64,000 nucleotides of DNA. Origin: CAXMST01 sp963793415. Lineage in GTDB: Bacteria > Actinomycetota > Thermoleophilia > Solirubrobacterales > 70-9. This document shows positions 16,414 to 24,203 of this stretch, piece after piece. Every line of letters begins with the position of its first letter. Positions within the stretch are counted from its first letter, which is position 1. A program made the position numbers and the translations under genes. The notes below the pieces were generated by a model, which ran no database searches, had not been told where the DNA came from, and saw only the letters and a program-made list of their open reading frames with translations. The stretch lies in assembly GCA_963793415.1 (NCBI GenBank), contig CAWCAC010000002.1:496001-560000 (forward strand). Direction: 5' to 3'.

Positions 16414-17006
16414 TTACTTGGGTAGATGTTTGTCCGGCATCTGAATCCGGGCGAGCGCCTTGACCGTGAACCAGAACAGCGTTCCGGCGCCGATCAGCAC
16501 GACCAGCGAGGTGATCGCCACGCCGGCGCTCTCGGCCGCAACGAGGCTGAGGAAGGACCCGACCATGAGAATTCCCATCACGGCCTGGAAGCCGAGTACG
16601 GCCCAGTAGGCCCGGTTCCACATCCCCCATGCCATCACCGCGAAGAGGATCGCCGGCGCGAACACCTGGACGGCGCCGGGCCGTTCGCCGTCGACCTCGG
16701 CCCCGAGCACCCAGGCGCCGACGGTGACCAGGGCGATCGCCGCCGAGAGCCCGGCCCCGATCACGATCACCCGCGGCCGCTCGCCCTCCTCGAGCGGCTC
16801 GAGCTCGGCCCGGGCGCGCTCGTTGCGCAGCTCCGACTTGCTGACGCCGCGCTCAGCGGCCTCGGCGGCGATGTCCTCGACGGTCTCTTCCTCCGGCCCC
16901 TCGGACGCGCCCGGCGCCGGCGCCGTTGCCGTCGGCCTCGAGCTCGCTCGGCGCTGCGCTGCTTGCGCTTGCGCCGGTCTGCGCGCTTGCGGTCGGCGCT
17001 GCTCAC
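16414..17006 (-). pseudogene. Four-helix membrane protein, frameshifted near its N-terminus
   Basis: The C-terminal frame (to TAA at 16414) encodes EETVEDIAAEAAERGVSKSE, a charged linker, then four hydrophobic helices. No start codon suits this frame. A GTG at 17006, overlapping a TGA as GTGA, begins a very plausible N-terminus (SSADRKRADRRKRKQRSA) in another frame. Third-position G/C then favours the next frame (SELEADGNGAGAG) and after about 16915 the C-terminal frame. Two single-base insertions, near 16941-16957 and 16911-16921, would join them. Function unknown. An intact gene with base-calling errors is as likely as a true pseudogene. Confidence 0.6.
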
Positions 17007-17705
17007 AGCTCCGCCTCCGGCGATGCAGCCGACGACCCCGGCGACCGAGTCGCGAAGAGCCCGGGCGGCTTCGAGCGGCTCGTCCGCGTCGCGGATCGCC
17101 CGGACCACGACGATCCGCCGGGCGCCCGCCGCGACCACGTCGGCGGCGTTGGCCGCGTCGATCCCGCCGATCGCAAACCAGGGCGTCGAGCCGGCGCCGC
17201 CTTCGGGGAGCCGCTCGGCCGCGTAGCGAACGTAGCCGAGGCCCGCAGCCGGCCGGCCGGCCTTCGTCGGCGTCTCCCAGACAGGCCCGACGCTGAGGTA
17301 GTCGGCGGCGGCCGGCCCCTCTGCCGCCAGCGCCGCCTCGAGCTGCTCGGGGGCGTGGGTGGAGAGGCCGACGATCGCGCCGGGTCCGGCGAGCTCGCGG
17401 GCGGCCGCGACGTCGACGTCGTCCTGGCCGACGTGAACGCCGTCGGCCCCGACCTCGGCCGCGAGCTCGGGCCGGTCGTTGAGGATGAACAGCGCGCCGC
17501 GCTCGGCGGCGGCGTCGCGGAACAGGCCGGCGGCGACGCGCAGGGCGCGATCGGGTGCGTGCTTGTCGCGTAGCTGGATCACGTCGGCGCCGCCCGCGAG
17601 CGCCTGGGCGACGAGCCCCTCGAGCTCGATCGGGCTGAAGCCCGCGTCGCAGACGAAGTAGAGGCGCGCCTCGGCGAGGCGGCGAGCTCGTGCGGCAGCT
17701 TCCAT
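16767..17705 (-). CDS. thiE: Thiamine phosphate synthase
   Basis: Joins the thiazole phosphate and pyrimidine pyrophosphate halves of thiamine. Motifs in order: VIQLRDKHA (diphosphate site), VHVGQDD, IVGLSTHAPEQ, SVGPVWETPTKAG and FAIGGIDAANAADV. The family is about 210-220 residues long, but this frame runs to 312. The last 90 residues are arginine-rich and lie over the start of the neighbouring membrane gene. One extra base in the C-run at 17036-17039 would explain this: without it ThiE ends in SPEAEL with a TGA at 17003-17005 that overlaps the next GTG. The ATG at 17705 is 7 nt after a -10 box. Confidence 0.88.
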   Translation of the reverse strand: MEAAARARRLAEARLYFVCDAGFSPIELEGLVAQALAGGADVIQLRDKHAPDRALRVAAGLFRDAAAERGALFILNDRPELAAEVGADGVHVGQDDVDVAAARELAGPGAIVGLSTHAPEQLEAALAAEGPAAADYLSVGPVWETPTKAGRPAAGLGYVRYAAERLPEGGAGSTPWFAIGGIDAANAADVVAAGARRIVVVRAIRDADEPLEAARALRDSVAGVVGCIAGGGAVSSADRKRADRRKRKQRSAERARGRRQRRRRRARPRGRRKRPSRTSPPRPLSAASASRSCATSAPGPSSSRSRRASGRG

Positions 17706-17712
17706 GGCCCAC

Positions 17713-17718
17713 AGCCTA
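17713..17718 (-). promoter_or_regulatory. -10 box of a leaderless promoter for thiE
   Basis: TAGGCT on the minus strand ends 7 nt before the thiE ATG. With no leader, thiE cannot be under the TPP riboswitch that starts about 40 bp away on the other strand. Confidence 0.55.
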
Positions 17719-17757
17719 AGCCGCTGCGATCGCTCGCGGCTCTACCATGGGGGAGAC

Positions 17758-17846
17758 CAACGGGAGCCCGGCTGCAGCGGGCTGAGAGGGTGGTGAGCCA
17801 CCGACCGTCCGAACCTGATCCGGGTGATGCCGGCGAAGGGATGCTC
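17758..17846 (+). ncRNA. TPP riboswitch (THI element)
   Basis: The conserved thi-box parts are in order: GGGAGCCC and GCGGGCTGAGAGGG (the CUGAGA pyrimidine-sensing bulge), then a variable hairpin GGTGG/CCACC, then GACCGTCCGAACCTGATC (the ACCUGAU core) and CCGGGTGATGCCGGCGAAGGGA. It binds thiamine pyrophosphate and lies in the leader of thiO-thiS-thiG, about 60 nt before the thiO start. A C/G-rich stretch follows at 17847-17872. It probably controls translation or termination; no U-run is visible. Confidence 0.93.
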
Positions 17847-17904
17847 TTCCCCCGCCGCCCGCCCGGGCCGGATGTAATCCAGGCATCTACCCAGCGAGAG
17901 GCGA

Positions 17905-19097
17905 TTGAGCGAGCGGTTGACAGCAGATCCGAGCGAGGCGGCTGAGGTCGTCGTCGCCGGCGGCGGCCTCGCGGGTCTGATCTGCGCCTGGCGCGCCGCA
18001 CGCTCCGGCGCCGGCGTGCTCGTCGTCGACGCTCCCGACCGGCCGCCTGCGGCACGGGTCGCGGCCGGGATGATCGCCCCGGTCGGCGAGGCGAGCTGGG
18101 GCGAGGAGGATCTGCTCCGCGCCGGTCTCTGGGCAGCGAAGGCCTGGCCGGGGTTCGCGCCCGAGCTCGAGCGCGAGGCGGAGTCGCAGGTCCCCTACCG
18201 GCGCTGCGGGGCGCTGCACGTCGCCCTCGATCGCGACGAGGCGGCGCAGCTTGCGCGCCAGTCCGAGTTCGAGCAGCGACTCGGGCTCGAGAGCCGGCGG
18301 TTGCTCGGCTCCGAGTGCCGCGAGCTCGAGCCGGGCCTCTCGAGCGCCGTCAACGCCGGCGTCGAGGCGCCGGGTGAGGCCGAGATCGATCCGCGGGCGC
18401 TGCTCACGGCCCTGGGCGCTGCCTGCGACGCCGCCGAGCGTACGGCGCCTGCCGGGCACGGTCGTCAGCGTCGACCCGCGCCGCGGGCGGTTGGGACTCG
18501 CCGACGGCAGCACGGTCGCGGGCGAGCGGGTCTTCCTCACCCTCGGCGCCTGGGCCGGAGCCGAGGGCCTGCTCGGCCCAGATCGCCCGCGCCTGCCGGT
18601 GCGGCCCGTCAAGGGGGAGGTCGTGCGCCTGCGAGCCGTCCCCGGGGGCGATGCCGTGTGAGCGGATCATCGGCGGCGAGCGCTTCTACATCGTGCCCCG
18701 GGCCGACGGCGAGGTCGTGATCGGCGCCACCGTCGAAGAGCGCGGCTTCGACCTGCGCGTCACTGCCGGCGGCGTCCACGAGCTCCTGCGCGAGGCATAC
18801 CGGGCGCTGCCCGAGCTCGCCGAGCTCGAGTTCGTCGAGGCGTCGGCCGGGCTGCGCCCCGGTTCGCCCGACAACCTCCCGGCGATCGGCCCGCTTCCCG
18901 GGGACGACGAGCGTCGCGTCTCGATCGCCGCCGGCCTCTACCGCAACGGGATCCTGCTGGCACCGATGATCGCCGCCGCCGCCGATGCAGCCCTCGGCGT
19001 CGCCGAGTCGCCGGCCGAGCTCGGGCCGCTGACGCCGGCCCGGCTCGGCGAGGCCGGCCCGCGCTCCGGCCTGCCCGCGGCCGGGGTGGGCACGTGA
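17905..19097 (+). pseudogene. thiO: Glycine oxidase ThiO, interrupted by two frameshifts
   Basis: An FAD amine oxidase that turns glycine into the imine used for the thiazole ring. The start is a TTG at 17905 after GAGAGG. Frame 1 has VVVAGGGLAGLICAWRAARS and runs to about 18436. Frame 2 continues with RRLPGTVVSVDPRRG to about 18655. Frame 3 (CERIIGGERFYIVPRADG, GLRPGSPDNLPAIGP) runs to 19097. Each step fits one extra base (near 18436-18440 and 18652-18657). With these removed the protein is about 397 residues and looks complete. thiS starts inside its 3' end (GTGA). Confidence 0.85.
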
Positions 19098-19309
19098 TCT
19101 CGATCGTCCTCAACGGCGATCCGCGGCGGCTCGAGGACGGCGCCAGCGTCCGCGACGCGGCGTTGCTGCTCGGCGCCGAGCCCGATGCCCGCGGCGTCGC
19201 CGTCGCCGTCGACGGCACGGTCGTGCCCCGCGCGGAGCTCGAGACGCGGGCCCTCCACGACGGCGCCCGCGTCGAGGTCGTGGTCGCGATCCAGGGAGGC
19301 GCCTGGTGA
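19094..19309 (+). CDS. thiS: Sulfur carrier protein ThiS with a two-residue C-terminal extension
   Basis: A 71-residue ubiquitin-like carrier. It is thiocarboxylated on its terminal glycine and donates sulfur to ThiG. NGDPRRLEDGASV and GVAVAVDGTVVPRAE are typical. Normal ThiS ends in GG; this one reads AIQGGAW, so two residues would have to be removed before activation. The GTGA overlaps with thiO (upstream) and thiG (downstream) show that the stop codon is in its usual place. The gene lies under the TPP riboswitch. Confidence 0.92.
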   Translation: MISIVLNGDPRRLEDGASVRDAALLLGAEPDARGVAVAVDGTVVPRAELETRALHDGARVEVVVAIQGGAW

Positions 19310-20088
19310 GCGGCGAAGGCGACGGGTTCGAGCTCGGCGGCCGCAGCTGGGGCTCGCGGCTGATCGTCGGCACCGGCGGGTTCCGATCGATGAGCGACCT
19401 CGAGAGCGCGCTGCGCGAGTCGGGGACGGAGATCGTCACCGTCGCGCTGCGCCGCGTCGACCCGCTCGCCCAGGACTCGGTCGTCGACGTGATCGACCGG
19501 CTCGGGCTGTTCGTCCTCCCCAACACCGCCGGCTGCTACACGGCGCGCGACGCGATCCGCACCGCCGAGCTCGCCCGCGAGGCCTTCGAGACCGACTGGA
19601 TCAAGCTCGAGGTGATCGGCGACGACCGCACGCTGCTGCCGGACGCGGTCGAGCTCGTCGCCGCGGCCGAGCGGCTCGTCGCCGACGGCTTCACCGTGCT
19701 CCCGTACACGACCGACGACCCGGTCCTCGCGCGGCGCCTCGAGGAGGTCGGCTGCGCGGCGGTGATGCCGCTCGGCTCCCCGATCGGTTCCGGCGCGGGC
19801 ATTCGCAACCCGTACAACGTCCGGATCATCGTCGAGCAGGCCGAGGTCCCGGTGATCCTCGACGCCGGCATCGGCACCGCCTCGGACGCGGCGCTGGCGA
19901 TGGAGCTCGGCTGCTCAGGCGTGCTGCTCGCCTCCGCCGTATCGCGCGCCGAGGACCCGGTCCTGATGGCGCATGCGATGCGCGCCGCGGTCGAGGCCGG
20001 CTGGGCCGCCCGCCACGCGGGCCGGATCCCGACGCGCCTGCACGCCGAGGCCTCGAGCCCCGAGCAGGGCCTGGCCGAGCTCGGCTGA
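19306..20088 (+). CDS. thiG: Thiazole synthase
   Basis: 260 residues. Makes the thiazole phosphate carboxylate tautomer from 1-deoxyxylulose 5-phosphate, dehydroglycine and ThiS thiocarboxylate. The Schiff-base lysine is in DWIKLEVIGD near residue 95; NTAGCYTARDA, GSPIGSGAGIRNP and DAGIGTASDAALAMELG complete the TIM-barrel signature. The start is the GTG that overlaps the thiS stop. It is the last gene of thiO-thiS-thiG. thiF and thiC are not in this window. Confidence 0.95.
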   Translation: MSGEGDGFELGGRSWGSRLIVGTGGFRSMSDLESALRESGTEIVTVALRRVDPLAQDSVVDVIDRLGLFVLPNTAGCYTARDAIRTAELAREAFETDWIKLEVIGDDRTLLPDAVELVAAAERLVADGFTVLPYTTDDPVLARRLEEVGCAAVMPLGSPIGSGAGIRNPYNVRIIVEQAEVPVILDAGIGTASDAALAMELGCSGVLLASAVSRAEDPVLMAHAMRAAVEAGWAARHAGRIPTRLHAEASSPEQGLAELG

Positions 20089-20123
20089 GCGGCGCCGCTC
20101 GCGCGCCGCGAACGCGGCTCGCA

Positions 20124-20129
20124 TAGATT
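20124..20129 (+). promoter_or_regulatory. -10 box of a leaderless promoter for the phosphatase gene
   Basis: TAGATT ends 8 nt before the ATG at 20138. No Shine-Dalgarno sequence is present. Confidence 0.5.
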
Positions 20130-20137
20130 CCCCGGCG

Positions 20138-20713
20138 ATGAGCGGCTTCGAGGTCTGGCTGGCGCGGCACGGGGAGACCGAGTGGAGCATCGCCAAGCGC
20201 CACACCGGCCGCACCGACATCCCGCTGACTCCGCACGGGCACGAGCAGGCGCGATTGCTGCGCCCGGCGCTCGCCGACCACCAGTTCGCGCGCGTGATCT
20301 GCAGCCCCCTGCTGCGCGCCCGCCAGACCTGCGAGGAGGCCGGCCTGCTCGACCGGGCCGAGCTCCGCGACGAGCTGATGGAGTGGGACTACGGCGACTA
20401 CGAGGGGATGACGACTGCCGAGATCCACGCCGGTCCTCAGCCCGGCTGGCTTTTGTGGACCGACGGTTGCCCCGGCGGCGAGATGCCCGCCGACGTCGCC
20501 CGCCGGGTCGATCCGGTGATCGCCGAGCTGCGCGGCCTCGAGGGCGACGCGATCGTCTTCGCTCACGGACACGTGCTGCGTGTGTTCGCCGCCCGCTGGA
20601 TCGAGCAGCCGCCGCTCGCCGGCCAGCGCCTCGCGCTCGCGACCGGGACGCTGAGCAGGCTCGGGATCGAGCACGTCTACCCGGTGGTCAGAGCCTGGAA
20701 CGCCCCGGCCTGA
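20138..20713 (+). CDS. Histidine phosphatase (phosphoglycerate mutase-like)
   Basis: 191 residues of the acid branch of the histidine phosphatase superfamily. The catalytic RHG motif is in WLARHGETEWS, a second site is CSPLLRARQT, the proton donor glutamate is in LMEWDYGDYEG, and the late histidine is in FAHGHVLRV. Such proteins remove phosphate from small metabolites; the substrate is unknown. The start was set at the ATG just after the -10 box. It follows thiG after 49 bp but has its own promoter. Confidence 0.88.
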   Translation: MSGFEVWLARHGETEWSIAKRHTGRTDIPLTPHGHEQARLLRPALADHQFARVICSPLLRARQTCEEAGLLDRAELRDELMEWDYGDYEGMTTAEIHAGPQPGWLLWTDGCPGGEMPADVARRVDPVIAELRGLEGDAIVFAHGHVLRVFAARWIEQPPLAGQRLALATGTLSRLGIEHVYPVVRAWNAPA

Positions 20714-20725
20714 CGCCTCGCGGGA

Positions 20726-21385
20726 CTAGGCGGGCCGCGACTCGGCGCGGCGCTTGAGCCCGGCGAACTGGCGCGTCTGCATGAGCCAGTGGGCGGGCTC
20801 CCAGAGCAGCGCGTCCATGACCCGCGCCGGGAGGGCGGGCTGCGAGTCGGCCCAGCCGCTGACGAGCAGCCGCGTCCGCTCGCCGCCGAGCTCGCGCAGC
20901 AGGAAGCACCAGGTCGAGTCGCTGTAGGCGACGGCCGGACGTGGCCCGCGCGGGTCGAAGGGGCGCCCGCGGATGTCGAGCGAGGCGCGCAGCGCGAGGA
21001 AGCGCTCGGGCTCGACCGCGGCGACGTCGAACCAGGTGCTGCCGTCGGGTCGCGAGAGCATCCGATCGCCGACCGCGATCGACTGCCACTCGGGGTGGAT
21101 CCGCTCGGCGCTTGGCGCGCCGCCGTTGTCGAGCCGGTCCCAGCTGTACCAGCCGGCGCGATCGCATCCCATCTGCACGAGCCAGGGCCAGACCTCGGCC
21201 GGCGGCGCCTCGATCGTCACCGCCATCGTGCCGCCCCGGCGACCGCCGGGGATGATCTCCTCGCCCGGGAAGGGGCCCGCTACCTCCTCCGGTGTCGCGC
21301 CCCAGTCGAGCATGCGGGGGCGGAGCAGCAGCGTCCAGGCGGCTGCCGCGCCGGCCGCGACGATCAGCTTCGTCCTCCTGCTCAC
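20726..21385 (-). CDS. Membrane-anchored SRPBCC protein
   Basis: 219 residues. An N-terminal hydrophobic segment (LIVAAGAAAAWTLLLRP) is followed by an SRPBCC-type domain: MAVTIEAPPAEVWPWLVQMG, AGWYSWDRLDNG, VAAVEPERFLALR and STWCFLLRELGGERTRLLVS. Close relatives by pattern are uncharacterised polyketide-cyclase/dehydrase-like proteins with a lipid or other hydrophobic ligand. It converges on the phosphatase gene after 12 bp and lies downstream of the P450 gene on the same strand. Confidence 0.7.
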   Translation of the reverse strand: MSRRTKLIVAAGAAAAWTLLLRPRMLDWGATPEEVAGPFPGEEIIPGGRRGGTMAVTIEAPPAEVWPWLVQMGCDRAGWYSWDRLDNGGAPSAERIHPEWQSIAVGDRMLSRPDGSTWFDVAAVEPERFLALRASLDIRGRPFDPRGPRPAVAYSDSTWCFLLRELGGERTRLLVSGWADSQPALPARVMDALLWEPAHWLMQTRQFAGLKRRAESRPA

Positions 21386-21427
21386 CGAGGGGAAGCTAGG
21401 CGGGGCGCAGCCCCGCCGGCATCCGTA

Positions 21428-22696
21428 TCAACCCGCGCGGTGGTCGTCGCCGAGCGTCACCGGGATCGACCGGTACTGGTTCAGGAAGGTCGAGGCGAGG
21501 CGGTCGCTGGGCCCGGCCAGCTCGAGGTCGGGGAAGCGCTCGAGCGTCTCCTCGATCCAGAGCTTGAGCTCGAGCCGTGCGAGGCCGGCGCCTAGGCAGA
21601 AGTGACGGCCGCCGCCGCCGAAGCCCTGGTGCGGGTTCGGCTGGCGCCGCACGTCGAAGCGGTGCGGGTCGTCGAAGGCGGCGGCGTCGCGGTTGCCGGA
21701 GACGTACCAGAGGGCGAGCTTGTCGCCGGCCTTGACCTCGGCTCCGGAGAGCTCGACGTCGCGGGTCGCGGTCCGGCGCATGAACGAGAAGGCCGGGTTG
21801 AAGCGGACGAACTCCTCGACGACCTGCTCGAGCGGCACGGCGCCGGAGCGGACCAGCTCCATCTGCTCGGGGTCCTCGAGCAGGTTCTTCATGCCCGAGG
21901 TGAAGACGGCGCGGGTCGAGTCGTTGCCGGCGACCATCAGCAGGAAGAAGAACATCAGGATCTCCTCGTGGGAGAGCTTCTCGCCCTCGACCTCGGCCTC
22001 GATGAAGGCGGTGGTGAGATCGTCGGTCGGCCGTTCGCGGCGCTCCTCGATCATCTCGTTCACGTACGGGATGAACTCCTGCAGGGCGACCCAGACGTCG
22101 CCGAGATCGGCGACGAGACGCGGATCCTCGAAGGCGGTCGTGCGGTTGGTCCAGTCGACCAGCTGCTCGGCGTCGACTCGCGGCGCTCCGAGCATGTCCC
22201 CGATCACCATCGCCGGCACGTACTGGCCGACGTCCTGGACGAGGTCGACGCGGCCGTCCGGACTGTTCTCGAGGGCCCGGTCGAATACGAGGTTGATGAT
22301 CTCGCGCATGCGCTCGGTGTGTTCCAGCGCCCGCTTCGGGGTGAAGGCGCGCTGTACCAGGGCCTTCATCCGGTCGTGGCGGGGCGGGTCCGTCGTGATC
22401 ATCATGTTCGCGGCGACGTCCATCGGATCCGGCACCTCGGGATCCCAGGAGAGCTTGTCGACGAGCAGGATGCTGCGGGCCGAGGAGAAGGTCTCGTGAT
22501 CGCGGCCGACCTTGGCGATGTCGTCGTAGGTGACGACCGACCAGAAGCCACGCTCGTGCTCGAAGTCGGCGAGCTGGCTGAAGTGGAGCGGCTCGTGACG
22601 GAGCTGCTCGAAGACCTCGTGCGGAGGCCCGTCCTTCCAGAGGTCGAGGTTTCCGAGATCGAGGCCGGCGAGATCGGCGGTGGCAGCGGGGGTCAT
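21428..22696 (-). CDS. Cytochrome P450
   Basis: 422 residues. The haem-binding FGGGGRHFCLGAGLAR carries the axial cysteine near residue 358, the K-helix EFVRF and downstream arginine are present, and the I-helix reads MVAGNDSTR. Soluble bacterial type that needs separate ferredoxin and reductase partners, none of which is adjacent. The start is the ATG at 22696, 5 nt after AGGAGAG. Transcription is from a strong promoter overlapped by a palindrome, next to a TetR-family gene, so control by that regulator is likely. Substrate unknown; the overall style recalls CYP families acting on steroid or fatty acyl chains. Confidence 0.93.
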   Translation of the reverse strand: MTPAATADLAGLDLGNLDLWKDGPPHEVFEQLRHEPLHFSQLADFEHERGFWSVVTYDDIAKVGRDHETFSSARSILLVDKLSWDPEVPDPMDVAANMMITTDPPRHDRMKALVQRAFTPKRALEHTERMREIINLVFDRALENSPDGRVDLVQDVGQYVPAMVIGDMLGAPRVDAEQLVDWTNRTTAFEDPRLVADLGDVWVALQEFIPYVNEMIEERRERPTDDLTTAFIEAEVEGEKLSHEEILMFFFLLMVAGNDSTRAVFTSGMKNLLEDPEQMELVRSGAVPLEQVVEEFVRFNPAFSFMRRTATRDVELSGAEVKAGDKLALWYVSGNRDAAAFDDPHRFDVRRQPNPHQGFGGGGRHFCLGAGLARLELKLWIEETLERFPDLELAGPSDRLASTFLNQYRSIPVTLGDDHRAG

Positions 22697-22724
22697 GGCT
22701 CTCCTGGGTCGCGGGTGCCGGAGC

Positions 22725-22763
22725 ACCGTATCCCGTAGTGAGACAAAAGTCAAGTTTGTCTCA
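22725..22763 (-). promoter_or_regulatory. P450 promoter with palindromic operator over the -35 box
   Basis: On the minus strand TTGACT (22748-22753) and TACGGT (22725-22730) are separated by exactly 17 bp. A perfect inverted repeat, TGAGACAAA (22739-22747) and TTTGTCTCA (22755-22763), with a 7-nt centre surrounds the -35 box. This is the expected layout of a TetR-type repressor site. Confidence 0.75.
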
Positions 22764-23415
22764 CCCCGGGTGGGGGGCCGCCCCTGGCCGCCGTCCGGAC
22801 TGCTCGGGGTCGAAGCCCGGGCCGGACCCGTACCGCTAGCCCGGCTGCCGCAACTCGCCCGGCCCGCGCTCCCGCCAACAGCGCCCTGATGATCGCGGCG
22901 CTGTTCTCGCCCGAAGGCTCGTCGCCGGCGACGAGCGACGGCCAGACGAGCGCGACCCCGACCTGGACCGCCACCTCCGCGAACCCGTCCAGCGCCTCCA
23001 CTTCGCGGGGTAGGCCTCCGCGACCAGCTCCTCGAAGCCCTCGACGAGCCGCCGCCGAACGAGCCGTTCGCGACCGATCAGCAGTCGCAGGGCAAGCTCC
23101 GGCTCGCGCCCGACGAAGCCTCGCAGCGGCTCGTACCCGACTGTCGCGTCGGTGATGATCCGGACCATCTCCGGAGCGATGTCGTCACCGCTGCGTCAGC
23201 GCCTCGGTCCGGCTCGGCTCGAAGAACTCCCCGGTCAGCTCCCCGAGAACCCGGTCGAGCAAATCCTCCCGGGTGTCGACCCAGCGGTAAAGCGTCGCCC
23301 GCCCGATCCCGAGCTCGGAGGCAAGCGTGTTCATGTCGACCCGCTCGTTCCGCTCGAAGGTCGCCCGCGCGAGCCGGACCGCGTCGGCCTCGGTAGCACG
23401 GTCGACCTTGCCCAC
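22750..23415 (-). pseudogene. TetR-family regulator, interrupted by two frameshifts
   Basis: The start is a GTG at 23415 with GAGGAG 6 nt before it. The helix-turn-helix is DMNTLASELGIGRATLYRW with VDTREDLLDRVL after it. The first frame stops at 23185. One extra base near 23188 leads into GDDIAPEMVRIITDATVGY and the ligand-domain frame; one missing base near 23004 leads into VEALDGFAEVAVQVGVAL and SGENSAAIIRALLAGAR. With both repaired the protein is about 220 residues, normal for TetR. The 3' end reaches into the P450 operator, so it probably controls the P450 gene. Confidence 0.8.
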
Positions 23416-23484
23416 CGCATCTCCTCGCGTTGATGTCCCCGTTTCGCTCAAGGCGCCGAACGGTACCGAGGGACCAGGCTGCGC

Positions 23485-24078
23485 TCAGAGCGTGAGCTGC
23501 TCGTCGTCTTCGCTGTAGCTCCACCCAACGTCGAGACGCTCGGGCGACACGTAGTGATGCGTCCAATCCTCGAACCGGGTTCCAGCGGGCGGCGAGCCGA
23601 CCAAGCCGGCCTCGATCTCGCAGTGGCAGTTGGCGCAGACGAGCACGCACTTCCGCGTCTCCTCGCGGTAGGTGTCGAGCGCCTTACCGGAGGCTGTGGA
23701 CATCGGAAACGACTTCTGCGTCGGGTCCACGTGGTGGAACTGGAGGGAGATGATGCACCGGTCGTAACCGCAAAGCACGCAGCAGCCACCGGCCTCTTCG
23801 ACCAGAACCCGTTTCAAGTACTGGTGCCGCCGCGTCACCCGTTCGGCGACGCAGCGCTTGCACTTCCAGCGCTCTGTGGAGGCCTGTGCGCCGTAGAGCC
23901 CGAACTCGGTCCGGCCGTGCCTGCGACAGGTGCGCAGCTCGACCGGCTTGGTCTCGTGGTCGGGAGATCGGAGGCCTACCGCGACGCCGGACGAGAGGGT
24001 GGTGTGGCGCGCTCGTCGGCCACGAACGTCATGTTCGCAGATGCTCCGGACGGAAGACACCGCTCTCAGCCAGCTCAC
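23485..24078 (-). CDS. HNH endonuclease domain protein
   Basis: Up to 197 residues. An N-terminal zinc-ribbon-like part (LRTCRRHGRTEF, WKCKRCVAERVTRR) is followed by the HNH core: CVLCGYDRC, LQFHHVDPTQKSF and VCANCHCEIEAGL. HNH proteins of this compact type are single-domain nucleases, common near mobile DNA but also as orphans; no integrase or phage gene is adjacent. The start is uncertain: recognisable sequence begins only near residue 46, and 24078 or 24060 (both GTG) are the possible in-frame starts. Confidence 0.75.
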   Translation of the reverse strand: MSWLRAVSSVRSICEHDVRGRRARHTTLSSGVAVGLRSPDHETKPVELRTCRRHGRTEFGLYGAQASTERWKCKRCVAERVTRRHQYLKRVLVEEAGGCCVLCGYDRCIISLQFHHVDPTQKSFPMSTASGKALDTYREETRKCVLVCANCHCEIEAGLVGSPPAGTRFEDWTHHYVSPERLDVGWSYSEDDEQLTL

Positions 24079-24099
24079 GGAATGCGCAATGATCGACGG

Positions 24100-24172
24100 G
24101 CCCCCGTGGCGTAGTTGGTCAACGCAGTCGCCTTTTAGCGAACGATCGTCGGTTCGAGTCCGACCGGGGGCA
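24100..24172 (+). tRNA. tRNA-Lys (anticodon UUU), one base short in the anticodon loop
   Basis: The acceptor GCCCCCG (24100-24106) pairs fully with CGGGGGC (24165-24171), with A as discriminator. The D arm is GCGT/ACGC with loop AGTTGGTCA, and the T arm is GTCGG-TTCGAGT-CCGAC. The anticodon arm is GTCGC-CTTTTA-GCGAA, a loop of six bases instead of seven. Adding one A gives the standard CTTTTAA lysine loop. CCA is not encoded. An indel in the A-run is the simplest explanation. Confidence 0.8.
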
Positions 24173-24203
24173 TTTCACGATCGGTCCGCCGGGCGCCGCG
24201 ACT

